DNA of 64,000 nucleotides from Trifolium pratense (Eukaryota > Streptophyta > Magnoliopsida > Fabales > Fabaceae). The notes under the pieces were generated by a model. The model did no database searches. It saw only the letters and a list, made by a program, of their open reading frames with translations, and was not told where the DNA came from. The stretch's first letter is position 1. Every line of letters begins with the position of its first letter. The position numbers and the translations under genes are program-made. Location: contig NC_060060.1 of NCBI RefSeq assembly GCF_020283565.1, positions 7,874,001 to 7,938,000 of the forward strand, in the 5' to 3' direction. Of the stretch, positions 16,976 through 29,311 are shown piece by piece.

Positions 16976-18156
16976 GTATGTATCATGCGTTGTTGGATGC
17001 CCAGTTGAAGGATCAGTGTCTCCATCAAAAGTAGCTTATGTGGCTAAAGAACTATATGATATGGGTTGCTTTGAAATCTCACTTGGTGACACAATTGGGG
17101 TGGGCACACCAGGTAATGAGTTAAGATGACTTTATTTTATTTTCTAATTTTACATTAACGGTGTATTGGTTTGAGAAAATGATTCCTTTTCTTTTCTTTC
17201 ACATAATTACAAAAATGTTACCCTATTTTTACCATTTCATTTTTTCAAAGATTTATTAACATTTAATAACATAAATGTTATTCTCACCATTTCTCTACAA
17301 ATAATTGAAAACAGTGAAAAGAGTATACGTCTGTCAAATATTGAATTGAGACTGGGTAGAATTGTGAGATTAATGCCAAACTGTGTTTTTTTCTCTTAAT
17401 CTGGAATATACATTCTTTTTCTGAGAATTTTCTGTTTCTTTCGTGATCAGGCACAGTAGTTCCAATGCTTTTGGCTGTAATTAATGGCGGTTGTACCAAC
17501 CGAAAAGCTTGCTGTTCACTTCCATGACACATATGGGCAATCCCTTTCAAACATTCTTGTATCCCTCCAAGTAAGTTAACCAACCTTCAAACGACTATAA
17601 TTAATGGAAATTCACTTGGATTTTTGGCAGTTGGAAAATTTAGAATTTGCCACAACCATTTTTCTCAGGGCTGCCTTATTAAGATCAAACAGATCATGTT
17701 GCAACTGCATACTTTGAATGTGCTTGACTGAGTTGAAACATGAGCAATCCTATCTTTAGATCGGACAGCCTGAGATACATGACTGGCAAATTCAGGATTT
17801 TCCAGCTGTAACAAATCAGAAGCATATTTTTTCTAGAATATAGATTTAAACTAGGTCTGCTTTTTATGATTTGGTAGTCACAGTTATTAATTGACATCAT
17901 TGGTTTGTATTCATATATATAAACAGATTCTTCAGTTGCTGGTCTTGGTGGCTGTCCATATGTTAAGGGGGCTTCGGGAAATGTAGCTACCGAAGATGTT
18001 GTGTACATGCTTAATGGTCTTGGTGTGAAAACCAACGTCGATATTGAAAAACTCATGTCAGCCGGCGACTTCATCGGCAAGCATTTGGGGCACCCCTCTG
18101 GCTCAAAGACCGCCATTGCCCTTAGCCGAGTCACTGCTGATTCTTCTAAGATATGA
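16976..18156 (+). pseudogene. Hydroxymethylglutaryl-CoA lyase 3' fragment, frameshifted
   Basis: HMG-CoA lyase splits HMG-CoA into acetoacetate and acetyl-CoA in leucine breakdown. Three exons remain. 16976-17112 gives [18 protein letters not shown] and later [15 protein letters not shown]. 17451-17570 continues TVVPMLLAV, but a 4-nt insertion (ATTA, near 17479-17484) breaks the frame before the metal-binding HFHDTYGQS. 17927-18156 gives DSSVAGLGGCPYVKGASGNVA to the natural end SRVTADSSKI. The MGISTVD segment before the last exon is missing or eroded, and all N-terminal exons are absent. Introns are kept, so the piece was copied as DNA. It lies within the proposed Helitron. Confidence 0.88.
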
Positions 18157-18744
18157 TTATATATATAGTACCATATAAATATATTTCCAGGTGCTTCAAC
18201 CAATGACAGATCATTCTATATGTTTCATGTGTCATTTTTTTGTTGCATAATTATAGAACAAGAATAAATTTTCCACTCACATTGATGAGTTAGGAAGCAG
18301 CAATGCCTATAATATGTCAATAGCAAATGCAAGGTTCTCATTTGAGTGAAATCTTGCAATTTTTATACAGCCATCATGCATGCCATTCATTTGTGTATAA
18401 TGATGTATAGTTAGATATAGTTATACACGGATGACTCATTTTTAACTCTAAATTGAACAACAAAATGGTTGATTGGTAGGATTTATATCTTATAATTTTA
18501 ATTTCATAGAACTTTTCTTTACGCCCTTTTGCTCATCCACTGATCCTTCCTATAACATGTATTTGGATTTACACATTAAATGGCTATGCAATATCAACAT
18601 GTGGCATTGATAAAGGCTACATAAGGAATAAGAAGAAAGAATTCAATAAATAATTGACTATAATATAATTGTTAATGGTATTTCATGCAATGATTTGGTT
18701 AATCTTTTTCCACTTATTTTGTTTTCAAACTTTCTGATTGCAAG

Positions 18745-18810
18745 TTTGAGCAGTACGTTGACTATGCTCTTGATGTTCCAATGCGCAGATACTCTTCTTA
18801 CTCCTACTAC
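18745..18810 (+). pseudogene. Glutamate-cysteine ligase fragment
   Basis: The frame reads KFEQYVDYALDVPM, which matches the FEQYVDYALDVPM segment that I recall from plant glutamate-cysteine ligase (first step of glutathione synthesis). Flanking residues do not fit, so this is a short exon piece, probably captured by the Helitron. Confidence 0.6.
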
Positions 18811-19040
18811 TGTAAGTCTATATTAACTCTTAACAATATTCCACTTTATTCTTTGATCAAATCTTTATTATTTTACTACTTTTTGTGTAAATTTTACAGC
18901 TTTAATTAATTCTCCTTTTACAAGTTTGATTGATTGCCTCATTGAATTGCACTTTCACGACTCATGTTTTTTTTTTGGGTTACAAATGTGTATTTTATAT
19001 TTAGCCAGCCGGCACCTAAAACTAATAAGCATCAATGGCA

Positions 19041-19320
19041 GGTACAGTTCATCACCAAATGATTTTGGAGGAGTATCTGCGCATTTTGATGTTCCTTTGT
19101 TCAGGTAAACAATGTGGATTCATGTGCTCTTTTCTCTTTTACTTTGGAGTTTGAGTGGTATTTCTTGATTTCTATCAATTTTGTATGTTTGCTCATTTCC
19201 TACACTTTTCATGGTGTCAAATTTTGTTCTACGGATGCAGTGACGAACACACAGTCGGTTTCAAGGCCACGATGACTTTTTATACTTTATCTCCATGTTC
19301 TCTACAGCAGATCATCCCAA
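19041..19320 (+). other. Spliced-looking exon fragments of an unrecognised gene
   Basis: An AG acceptor at 19041 opens a frame reading YSSSPNDFGGVSAHFDVPLF up to a GT donor at 19107. After a further acceptor near 19240 the frame continues DEHTVGFKATMTFYTLSPCS up to another donor near 19320. The two join in frame as FRSDEH. The parent gene is unknown. The strand agrees with the other captured pieces. Confidence 0.4.
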
Positions 19321-21919
19321 CAAGTGAGTTTAATTGTTATTCAATTTCTCCATTTTCTTCTTTTTCTTCCGGTGTTTTTCTTCCTAATTTTGCTTGTATC
19401 ATTGTTGCTTTTCATCTTTAGAGGGTAATATAAATTCCCTGTTTTAAATTGTGTTTTTATTTTAACAAAAGGATGCATCTAACACTTGATAGTGGAAAAT
19501 GTAATTCGCATAGAATGAAAAGGATAGATATGGATTGTAAAATTTGAAATTTCTAGATTGTTTGATGATTTATTTTCTAATATTTGCTGAGATTGTGTTT
19601 TTTGCAGATAAAGGATGGATTAGCTTGAAAGTTTTAATCATCTGTGTTATAAGAGGTAGTTTCTCTTCTTCTATCTCTTACATTATGATCCTTAATTCCA
19701 TGTGTTAACAATGAAAGTTAAAAGTGGTTTTTCCATGATATGTAGCTATTGGGGGTTTGTTTTGTTGGTTTGGGAGATTAGGGATCTTCCAATTAGAAAC
19801 ACACTAATTAACTAAGCAACTAAACCCCTTCTTATTTTTTTTTTGTAAGCAACTTTTTATTCCTTTTTTACTTGTGCATATAAATTTGGAACTCATGTTG
19901 GCGAATCATAATTGCTACTTTTTAGGGGAGGAGGGATAGGTATGTATGGTTACTACTATTTTATAGGGATGACTACATCATCATTGATACTTTTTAGGAA
20001 GTCTTGAGCATCCAATCCTATATTTTTGAATAACTCCTTCACTAATACACACATATTTTCTCATTGATCAAATACACCACTCTTCTAATTTTCTTTTCTA
20101 TTCATCTCCTCTTAAATAAATAAAGGGTTAGAAGAAGATAATTTTGACATGTTGAGTGTTGAAGTAATTGACTTTTTCTTAACGAAAAATTGATTGGTAT
20201 TTGATTATATTTTATCTTCTTATGGGTTTTTTTTTTGCACTTGAATTGCAGAGTATTATAGTATGGGGAAATATTGGTGGTGTTTGATATAGGTTACCTG
20301 GTTATGCCTTTTTTTCCTTTTGAAATGCTAGAGGTAAAAAGATTCTAACTTCTGCATTAATTTTCTCTGATTATGTCTTTGTGATATTTCAATTAATTGA
20401 ATTTCTTTAGTTTTGTTTGGTCGGTGGAATGAGATTTTTATTGAGCATGGCTTAAGTGGTGGGGATTGAAACATAGATGAAAAACTTCTATATACACCAT
20501 GCATGTTCTCATTTAAACTAATGAGGTGAAAAGTACAAGCAATACTAATGAGGTAAATTTTTTGTCACATAGCAGCAACGTGGTTCTATTTGTAACATTT
20601 GAACATCATAATTGTCTTGGCAAAATTAACAGTTTTATTGTGTGAATTATATTATTTTTTCTGATTTATATTGAAATTTATTTTTTAACAATTAAGATTA
20701 TTTTTTCTACTTGATTGCTTGCTTTTTAGATGTTAGTTATTCTTGATTTGATTATCCATTTGATTTTCTCCATGACTATGGATAAACTATGTTCAATATA
20801 GCTATGTTTACATTGTTGCACGTTGTGGAATTGAAACCAATGACAAATCATGCCGGTAACATTCAATATAGTTATCTTTTTATCTCAGATATGATGAATT
20901 TCCAAATTTTATGCAGGGAACTTTAGATTGTAGGATATGATAGAAGATTATCAATTTGGTTTTGGGCTTTCGACCTGGAGTTTGAAGTTATCAACCAAAT
21001 TAATGGAAAAAAGGAGCTGTGATTATTTTTTTAATTATTGTTTAGAGGAAGAGAGAAATAGATTGAGTCTATGTATTGATGTTTTTCTTTAAAGTATATC
21101 GTAATGTACTCTTGCATCTTTATTGTGCATTGAAACTTTTTTTTCTTCATATTGTCATGATAATGATAATTTATGTGGTTGTTTTTGTAAATTGAATTTG
21201 GCTTCGTATGATATAATGAGATTGACCTAGAAAAGTCTTATACATTGAAGGTTGATGAGAGGAAAGGAAGGTAGAAATAATTCTCATATGTTGAAGAATA
21301 CTATTTTGGAACTTGCTATCATGTCGTTCACAAAATTCTTCTATCATCACTAAAATTTCTCCTACCTATATTTTGAATAGCACTCCTATGTCCCATACCA
21401 TTTCTATCTATTCTCAAATGGTAGTAATCTTCTTTCTATAAATGTCATGGGTCATAAAAAGTTCTATTATAAAATTCGGTGTGATGATTCACTTGAAGTG
21501 TGCATATGGTCTGCAATGATCAATTATGTTTAACCCACTTAATTAAGATTAAATTATATGATGCCTTTAATTTAAAACATCATATATTTGCAATGATATA
21601 TTATGTGCTTAACCCACTTAATTGACAACATCCATGGTTGAAATAAATTTGGTGTTCCGCCAAATGAACCAATTTGATTAATTTTTATATGCTTATGACT
21701 AACTTTATTTGGCTCATAGCATCCATGATTGACAACAACCATGATTATTATGTATATGACGTTCTTTCAAACCTGTGCATCACACGGGGCGGTGACTAGT
21801 TGACTTAAAAGCAAAGACCAAAAATCATGATAGAAAATATGTTAAGGATCAAAACTTACTAATTTTTTTATAAAAATTTAAAATGACATTTGAGATATTT
21901 ATAGTACTAAAAACATACA

Positions 21920-22047
21920 ACCTCCGTGACAATATATAAGCAAAAATTAATTTTTTAGATTCATTGCATATTTAATGTATCTGTCTTATAATATAGATCA
22001 GATACATTAAAAAGATGATTTTTGCTTATATATTTTCACAGATGGAG
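21920..22047. mobile_element. Degenerate Stowaway-like foldback MITE
   Basis: Inverted arms begin CTCCGTGACAATATATAAGC and end GCTTATATATTTTCACAGATGGAG, next to TA. The arms are imperfect, so this is an old copy. It lies 120 bp beyond the Helitron end. Confidence 0.55.
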
Positions 22048-22113
22048 TATTTAACCCGATATTTTATTATTCTCTTTTTTTTTTTTTTACAAAAAATATT
22101 TTATTACTCTTGA

Positions 22114-22310
22114 TTAGGGGTGGACAGGACCCGAAAAACTGGCCCAATCCGTGTTAGCCCAACAAAAAAAACCAAATCGGGTCGGGTTCAAGCAAAAAAC
22201 GGGTTTCGCGGCCTAAACATCGGTTTCATATGACTAGAGATGGGCGGGTCCGGTTTTGGTTTTGTCAACCACGGATAACCGACCCGACCCATCATTTAAT
22301 ATATATATTT
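22114..22310. repeat. hAT-like terminal fragments
   Basis: TAGGGGTGGACAGGACCCG at 22114 and TAGAGATGGGCGGGTCCGG near 22213 look like the G/C-rich subterminal ends of hAT-type non-autonomous elements. No matching opposite end or target duplication was found, so they are fragments. Confidence 0.4.
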
Positions 22311-22329
22311 TTTATTACTAATAATAATT

Positions 22330-23220
22330 AATAACTATAATGACGCCGTTTCATCTTTTGATCTATTCCTTTTGTTTCCTCTCCCACTCAAACTTTGTTA
22401 TTTTTCCAAACCCTAGCAGAGTGAAACACTCAGCCGCCGTCCACTCGTTCCTTCGTTTTCTCAATTCGTTCGTTCGATTTCCCTCCACCGCCGTCGAACT
22501 CAAAGTATCCACCATCTATCTCCTCCATTTTCTTCGTTTTCGATTTCTTTATTGGGTTTTTCGTTTTCGATTTCTTTACATAAGAAGAAAGATATAAAAC
22601 TCCTCATGGCTGAGAAACAAAGAGGCTACACTTCTTTGCGAGGTTGAAGGCGTAGACAAAGGTTAGAGTTTTGATCTGTTTATTTCGTTTTTTGTTAAAG
22701 TTTTCAAGTCTTCTCTGTATTTGACTAGCATTTTTATCTGTCGTTTTTAATCTTTAAATCTACATGGTAAATAATAATCTTCAGATCTACACATTCCTCT
22801 TCAGATCTACATGGAATGTGGAACCTGAGATTTGTTTGAAGACCTGAGAGAGCTTAGGTTGTGTTTCTGCGATTTTGTTTTTGGAATCTTGTTTTTTTTT
22901 CTGGTCTGTAGACTTAGCCTTTGATGTAGCAATTTTAGTTGCAATTTCCTTGGCTTTTGTTGTTCTGTTATTGGTTTTAGTGGGTTTGGTTCAGGAAGAG
23001 CTTTTGTCTTCCTTGCCTCTCCCTTTAGTGGGTTTGCAGTATTAAAAAAAAGATCTACATAGTATCTTATTTTTATTTGATTTATGATTTATGGTTCATT
23101 GAAAGGTAATATAAAATTTGTTGTGTAAAATGTTGGATCCATAAATCTGTGAACTTGTATATTGACTATTGAGATAGGTAGTGATATTTATATTAAACTC
23201 CTATAATTTTATCATTTTAT
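22330..23220 (+). other. Possible broken gene start (UTR-like leader, ATG then early stop)
   Basis: A CT-rich stretch with AAACCCTAGCAG is followed at 22606 by ATG and the frame MAEKQRGYTSLRG, then TGA, then RRRQ up to a GT donor near 22668. Splicing to the exon-like piece in the right arm (GCGATTGATACAGGATAAAT, about 26011-26040) would continue as RLIQDKLPDR. TGA may replace TGG. The family is not recognised. The rest of the stretch to 23220 shows nothing. Confidence 0.3.
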
Positions 23221-24751
23221 AGCAAGAGATTTGTTACTGCTTACCATCAGTAACAGACATTGTTGATTAATAATATGCCACCAGTCATCACCAAAAATCA
23301 ATTGTGAGTTTATTATTTTTTATTAATGATGCAGAAATGAAAAGATAACTATACATAGGTCACTAATATGGGATTTGAGCTCCATTTACTAGAACTTATT
23401 TTCACAATGAACTAAAAAATCAGAAAACAACAGAAACAACCCACATGTGAAACCATGACTCGACACTAACCTATCAGGTAATTTATCCTGTATCAATCGC
23501 CTGCGAAAAAAAATGCAGAAAATTTAGTTACATAAAAATTCTCAGAATGTTGGTACTAAATACTGGTTCAACGTTATAAATACATGAAAAGTTGACCTGT
23601 CAGAATTATTAGAGTAAAAGTGCAATACAGATATGAATCAAATGAGAAGGCACTATCCTGCAACCTATGTTACTATAACACTATGCAACGCTCCTATCAT
23701 GTTATTAAACAATAACAACAAGCCAACAGCAACAAAAATTTCCACTAGGTGAGACTCATAATGTCCGTCATGTATTAAGTTCAAAAATAGAACATTACCT
23801 CTAAATCTCTCTTAATGATTTAATTAGTAATAGTTTTTTTGGCCTCTCTTTATCTCTCACTATTGAATTACTCTCCAACAGGTTACCCATCCTTAGTGAT
23901 AGTTCTACAGATTTTCTACACACATTTCAAACCACATAAGACAAGCCTCTGCAATCTTTTCTACAAAAGAAACAATACCAATTTTCTATAAAACAATTGT
24001 ATCTCGAATTCTTATCTTGTCTTGTGTAACACCCTTCCATCATAACATTTCATATCTAACACAAGCTTAATTCTCGTTCACTCTGTGGTCTCTAACATCC
24101 AACATTTCGTCTCATACAACATTGCAATATGCATGTATTGTAGATGTATAGAGGGTTTCTACATTTCAAGGTTCCAGCGGCTACAACAAGTGCATCTCTA
24201 ATTCAATTGTGGAATGTGGACACATTTGTCTGGAATTTTCCACAATATCAACCGCAACAGTGAGTTAAACAAAGTTTGTTGCTTGCATGGCTCAAATTAA
24301 GTATATGCTTGCATTCACGGTGAGTTCGGCAAAATTACATTGACGCAGTGATTTGCTGAAGCTTCAAAATATAGCTTTTGCTAAAATCATGGTGGCTCAC
24401 AGTAATTCTGCCAACCTCGTTGTCAATCCAAACAAGCACTAAGTAAATTCCCACCCCTACAAACAATAATTAGTGAAAACAAACAAAAAAAAAATCTCAA
24501 TTTAACCCGTTCAAAATAATTGTTGTATGTGCATAGTGTTTGTAGTGAGAATCGAAAGGAAAGTAGAAAATAATAAAAGGAATTGTTTGTTGTTGTCTTA
24601 TTGAATTGTTAAATAAGTTTTAAAATGATTGCGTGCATGAATTAGCCCTTTGCATAACTATATATACAGGGTTAAGAAGAAATACATACAGTAACGAAAT
24701 GAGAAAATGCAGGAATGAAAGCGTGAATCTGATAAGATGTAAATTGGAAAG

Positions 24752-24783
<32 letters not shown>

Positions 24784-26290
24784 CTGACTGAAAGAATGAC
24801 GAATGAATGAGTGGCGGAACTGTATGTATTTCTTCTTAACCCTGTATATATAGTTATGCAAAGGGCTAATTCATGCACGCAATCATTTTAAAACTTATTT
24901 AACAATTCAATAAGACAACAACAAACAATTCCTTTTATTATTTTCTACTTTCCTTTCGATTCTCACTACAAACACTATGCACATACAACAATTATTTTGA
25001 ACGGGTTAAATTGAGATTTTTTTTTTGTTTGTTTTCACTAATTATTGTTTGTAGGGGTGGGAATTTACTTAGTGCTTGTTTGGATTGACAACGAGGTTGG
25101 CAGAATTACTGTGAGCCACCATGATTTTAGCAAAAGCTATATTTTGAAGCTTCAGCAAATCACTGCGTCAATGTAATTTTGCCGAACTCACCGTGAATGC
25201 AAGCATATACTTAATTTGAGCCATGCAAGCAACAAACTTTGTTTAACTCACTGTTGCGGTTGATATTGTGGAAAATTCCAGACAAATGTGTCCACATTCC
25301 ACAATTGAATTAGAGATGCACTTGTTGTAGCCGCTGGAACCTTGAAATGTAGAAACCCTCTATACATCTACAATACATGCATATTGCAATGTTGTATGAG
25401 ACGAAATGTTGGATGTTAGAGACCACAGAGTGAACGAGAATTAAGCTTGTGTTAGATATGAAATGTTATGATGGAAGGGTGTTACACAAGACAAGATAAG
25501 AATTCGAGATACAATTGTTTTATAGAAAATTGGTATTGTTTCTTTTGTAGAAAAGATTGCAGAGGCTTGTCTTATGTGGTTTGAAATGTGTGTAGAAAAT
25601 CTGTAGAACTATCACTAAGGATGGGTAACCTGTTGGAGAGTAATTCAATAGTGAGAGATAAAGAGAGGCCAAAAAAACTATTACTAATTAAATCATTAAG
25701 AGAGATTTAGAGGTAATGTTCTATTTTTGAACTTAATACATGACGGACATTATGAGTCTCACCTAGTGGAAATTTTTGTTGCTGTTGGCTTGTTGTTATT
25801 GTTTAATAACATGATAGGAGCGTTGCATAGTGTTATAGTAACATAGGTTGCAGGATAGTGCCTTCTCATTTGATTCATATCTGTATTGCACTTTTACTCT
25901 AATAATTCTGACAGGTCAACTTTTCATGTATTTATAACGTTGAACCAGTATTTAGTACCAACATTCTGAGAATTTTTATGTAACTAAATTTTCTGCATTT
26001 TTTTTCGCAGGCGATTGATACAGGATAAATTACCTGATAGGTTAGTGTCGAGTCATGGTTTCACATGTGGGTTGTTTCTGTTGTTTTCTGATTTTTTAGT
26101 TCATTGTGAAAATAAGTTCTAGTAAATGGAGCTCAAATCCCATATTAGTGACCTATGTATAGTTATCTTTTCATTTCTGCATCATTAATAAAAAATAATA
26201 AACTCACAATTGATTTTTGGTGATGACTGGTGGCATATTATTAATCAACAATGTCTGTTACTGATGGTAAGCAGTAACAAATCTCTTGCT
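23221..26290. repeat. Large perfect inverted repeat: two 1471-bp arms, 128-bp spacer
   Basis: Left arm 23221-24691 is the reverse complement of right arm 24820-26290. I compared the arms line by line and found no mismatch or indel; positions pair as x and 49511 minus x throughout. The spacer 24692-24819 holds a (GA)14 run. Homology ends abruptly on both outer sides, and I see no target duplication or transposon end. A transcript through it would fold into a double-stranded RNA about 1.47 kb long. Transposition is not supported; inverted duplication or an assembly artefact remain. Confidence 0.97.
24755..24782 (+). repeat. (GA)14 microsatellite in the palindrome spacer
   Basis: Uninterrupted GA dinucleotides close to the centre of the large inverted repeat. 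Confidence 0.95.
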
Positions 26291-26821
26291 TTTGGTTATG
26301 GTTCTGGATTTAAAGTTTTTATCGCAGTACATGACCTTGGGGGATGGATGTGTTAAAGTTCTGTGCCTTTAAGATTGCTATTACATATCTTGCTTATAGG
26401 CATTCAATACTATTTTGGTAACACCTGAAGCAATGAGTGGAAACAATACTAAGCTAGGCTGAAATGTTTTTCAATGAAAAGGCTTCATAACAATTAATAT
26501 TAATTACTATTTCCTTTTGGTTAACGTATACATATTACTCTTTTCTTTTTAAACTGCTCGTCTGTGCATATTCTTTTAGTAAGATGCTATTGCTAGTCCT
26601 CATTGTACTTTCATTGATGTTACATTTGTTATTTTTGATTGATCTTTAAATATAAAACAAAAATACAAATCTGTTTTTAATCTCTATTTTCTTACATGAA
26701 TTTGTTTTTATCTTATCATGTCTAATTATACTAATCACTATTATTATAAATATTGATCATTGAAGCATTCACTGTAGCAGCATGTGGTCAGGCATTAGTT
26801 AAGCAAAAATAAACTATAAAA
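26291..26821. other. Upstream region and leader of the HAD phosphatase gene
   Basis: AT-rich, no coding exon. It presumably holds the promoter and 5' UTR. The large inverted repeat ends 531 bp before the ATG. No clear TATA box was picked out. Confidence 0.4.
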
Positions 26822-28422
26822 ATGCTGTCTACTAGTGCTGCTGCTCAGCTTCCCAGTTGCTCGTACCGCATTCCCAGCCATCTTAACGTCCATCATCATG
26901 CCCAACAAAAGAGAAAACTCACCACTATATCACTTGCCAATGCAGATAGCCAAATCCCTCTCAGAACCTTCTATGGTCTAAGTCTTCCTCAGACACACAG
27001 TTGCAGTGAAGGGCAAGAAAGCAATTACAGGTCTAGATACAATTCAAATCAGAACGACAAACACCTATTCCTTCATCAATATTTCTCACTTGCTGACTCA
27101 GAAGACACCAGCAACCAAAATCCAGAAACCAGAAACCTCAGTCAACATCAAGTAGACAAACAAAGTGAATTCAAGAAAAACAACAAAGACAGTACATTTT
27201 TAACTAAGATGTGGTGGGCAGATGTGAAAGCGGCATTTGGACAAAGAATCAACTTTGAAGGCATTCTATGTTCAACTATGGTGATCTTAAAAGACCCACA
27301 TTTGGCACAGCCCCATATTTCAGTTCCTGATATAAGATACATTGACTGGGCCGCTTTACGTAGAAAGGGATTTAAGGGTGTTGTCTTTGACAAAGATAAT
27401 ACTCTTACAGTACCCTACTCTTTAACGCCCTGGCCTCCACTCGAGTCTTCATTGGAATGTTGTAAATCAGAGTTTGGTCAAGATATTGCTGTATTTAGTA
27501 ACTCAGCTGGTAATTCTAACATGAAGAATTTCAAAATTGTTCTGAAATTATGGCAGTAGTTTTCGTTCATATAGTCATAGAACGTGTTTTTGTGCTGATT
27601 TATTGACATTGTAAATCAGGACTTCGTGAGTATGACCATGATAGTTCAAAAGCTAGGAATCTTGAGAGAATAATTGGAATTAAAGTCATCAGACACAGTG
27701 AGTGGTGCCTTTTCTTTTTGGAATTTAATTCTGTAAAGTTTCTTTTAAGTTGAAAATAAATGTTATCTTGAGCCTGTGTTAAAATGCTAGGATTGTGAGA
27801 ATTCCTAGGGGGAATTGACTCTACGATTATTGTTGATACGTGTATGTATGCTGCAGGAGTGAAGAAGCCAGGTGGCACAGCTGAAGAAATCGAAAAGCAT
27901 TTTGGCTGTGAATCGTCACAATTAATCATGGTAGATAAGAATTTTGAAACGTTTACTTGTTATCAGACACTTATATTATAGTTTGATTCAGATTTATGTT
28001 AAACCATAAATATTCGGATGCAGGTGGGTGATCGGCCCCTCACTGACATTGTTTATGGCAATCGAAATGGATTTCTAACTATATTGACAGAGCCATTGAG
28101 TCTTGCCGAGGAGCCATTTATTGTTAAGCAGGTTTGTTTTTCATATTCGTTTTCTTTTTGGGTGTTAGAAGTGTTCAACTTGATTTTCTTTAGTAGTAGA
28201 AGAAATTTCACTTATAGAAGAGAATGGGTAAAGTGTAGTTAAAGATAAAAAATGGATTTGTAATAACATTTCTTTCTGACAATAATGTTTTAATGACTGT
28301 GATGATAGGTGAGGAAGCTAGAAACTACATTTGTAAATTACTGGTCTAGAAGAGGGTTGAAGCCACTTGAACAGAAGTTATTGCCAGATCCTAGACACTG
28401 CGTCAAAGAGCCATGTCCTTGA
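26822..28422 (+). CDS. HAD phosphatase, phosphatidylglycerophosphate phosphatase type (organellar)
   Basis: Exons 26822-27509, 27620-27697, 27857-27930, 28024-28131 and 28309-28422 join in frame to 353 residues. The core matches the plant YqeG/PGP phosphatase family: HAD motif I FDKDNTLT (nucleophile Asp190, Asp192), motif II FSNSAG, the Lys of RVKKPGG (motif III) and the acidic motif VGDRPLTDIVYGNRNG. The enzyme removes phosphate from phosphatidylglycerophosphate to give phosphatidylglycerol, needed by thylakoids and for mitochondrial cardiolipin. The Ser/Gln/Asn-rich first 120 residues or so, with few acidic residues at the very start, fit a plastid or mitochondrial transit peptide plus linker. 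All introns are GT-AG. It appears intact. Confidence 0.88.
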
Positions 28423-28849
28423 CGTACTTTGTCTCCAAAATACATATTTTTTGGGTCATGAATACTACTGTTCTTTAGTAATGCATACAAGTCAATTTTA
28501 CTTAAAAATTTATGTATCTCCCTCCTTTTAACCTATCTTTTTGTCAAGTTAAGTTATCTTCACTACTTAGCCTTTGTTGAAAACACGGTTAGTAGCTGAT
28601 TGACGTCGCACGATCAGGCTGAAGTTCAATTTTGTAGCGTTCACATTGATGAACACTGGGACGTAGTATCAACGTAGTTCCAAACACGATATTAATGTTC
28701 CTTCAAATTGGGTTTAGAAAAATTAGAGAATTTTTATACATTTTTTGTTTTGGTAACTAATTTTTATACATTTTTACATTCTAAATAATTTGCACTTAGT
28801 ATTTTTTAAACTAAAGTCTTGTAGTATACAGGAATCATAGTATGGTATG

Positions 28850-29241
28850 GGCTTTGGCTAATATGCAAGTGCATCATGTCTTTCATGGTGCACAAGTTCA
28901 TGATATCATTATAACAAATACGAAATTTATAAAATCCACAGTTGGATTGATAGTTTATATCATATAGATCATTCATGTCAAATTTTAAAGAAATTGAAAA
29001 TCATATGATATGTCGTTGAGATCCATCAAAATTAACGGTATTTAATAAAACGTAAATACCATTAATTTTAATGGGTCTCAACGACATATCATATTATTTT
29101 CAATTTTTTTTAAAATTTGACATGGATGATCTATATGATATAAACTATCAATTCAACGGTGGATTTTGTAAAATTCGTATTGATACCATGAACTTATGCA
29201 CCATGAAAGATATGATGTCCTTGTGCATGTTAGAATTGGCC
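28850..29241. mobile_element. Foldback MITE, 392 bp, with 10-bp target duplication
   Basis: The two halves are inverted copies of each other (CATGGTGCACAAGTTCATG against CATGAACTTATGCACCATG). Ends are GGCTTTGGCTA and TAGAATTGGCC. It is flanked by GTATGGTATG at 28840-28849 and 29242-29251. A relative lies at 40651-41015. The duplication length suggests a Mutator-like source. Confidence 0.75.
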
Positions 29242-29311
29242 GTATGGTATGGTATGTATTATTGAAATTGAGAGTACAATACAATTATGACCATTCTTCT
29301 CAAATTTATTG

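Larger units (their letters stand above)
13554..21799 (+). mobile_element. Probable Helitron with captured gene fragments
   Basis: The 3' end has the Helitron form: a hairpin built on CCTGTGCATCACACGG (about 21771-21787), a short gap, then CTAG at 21796-21799 followed by T. The proposed 5' end is TCTTAATCTTAATATAATAA at 13554, preceded by A, which fits insertion between A and T without target duplication; TC at 13560 is an alternative start. Inside, all in + orientation, are pieces of unrelated genes with introns kept: an RPA-like fragment, HMG-CoA lyase exons, a glutamate-cysteine ligase piece and further spliced-looking exons. No Rep/helicase is seen, so it would be non-autonomous. The 3' end is well supported; the 5' end is less certain. 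Confidence 0.6.

Noticed and set aside
17694..18203. 169-codon open frame on the minus strand
   Set aside because: It is the antisense shadow of the HMG-CoA lyase 3' exon; the plus strand spells the conserved protein.
23221..26290. Reading the large inverted repeat as a transposon with very long terminal repeats
   Set aside because: No target duplication, no conserved terminal motif and no transposase; sequence homology simply stops on both sides.
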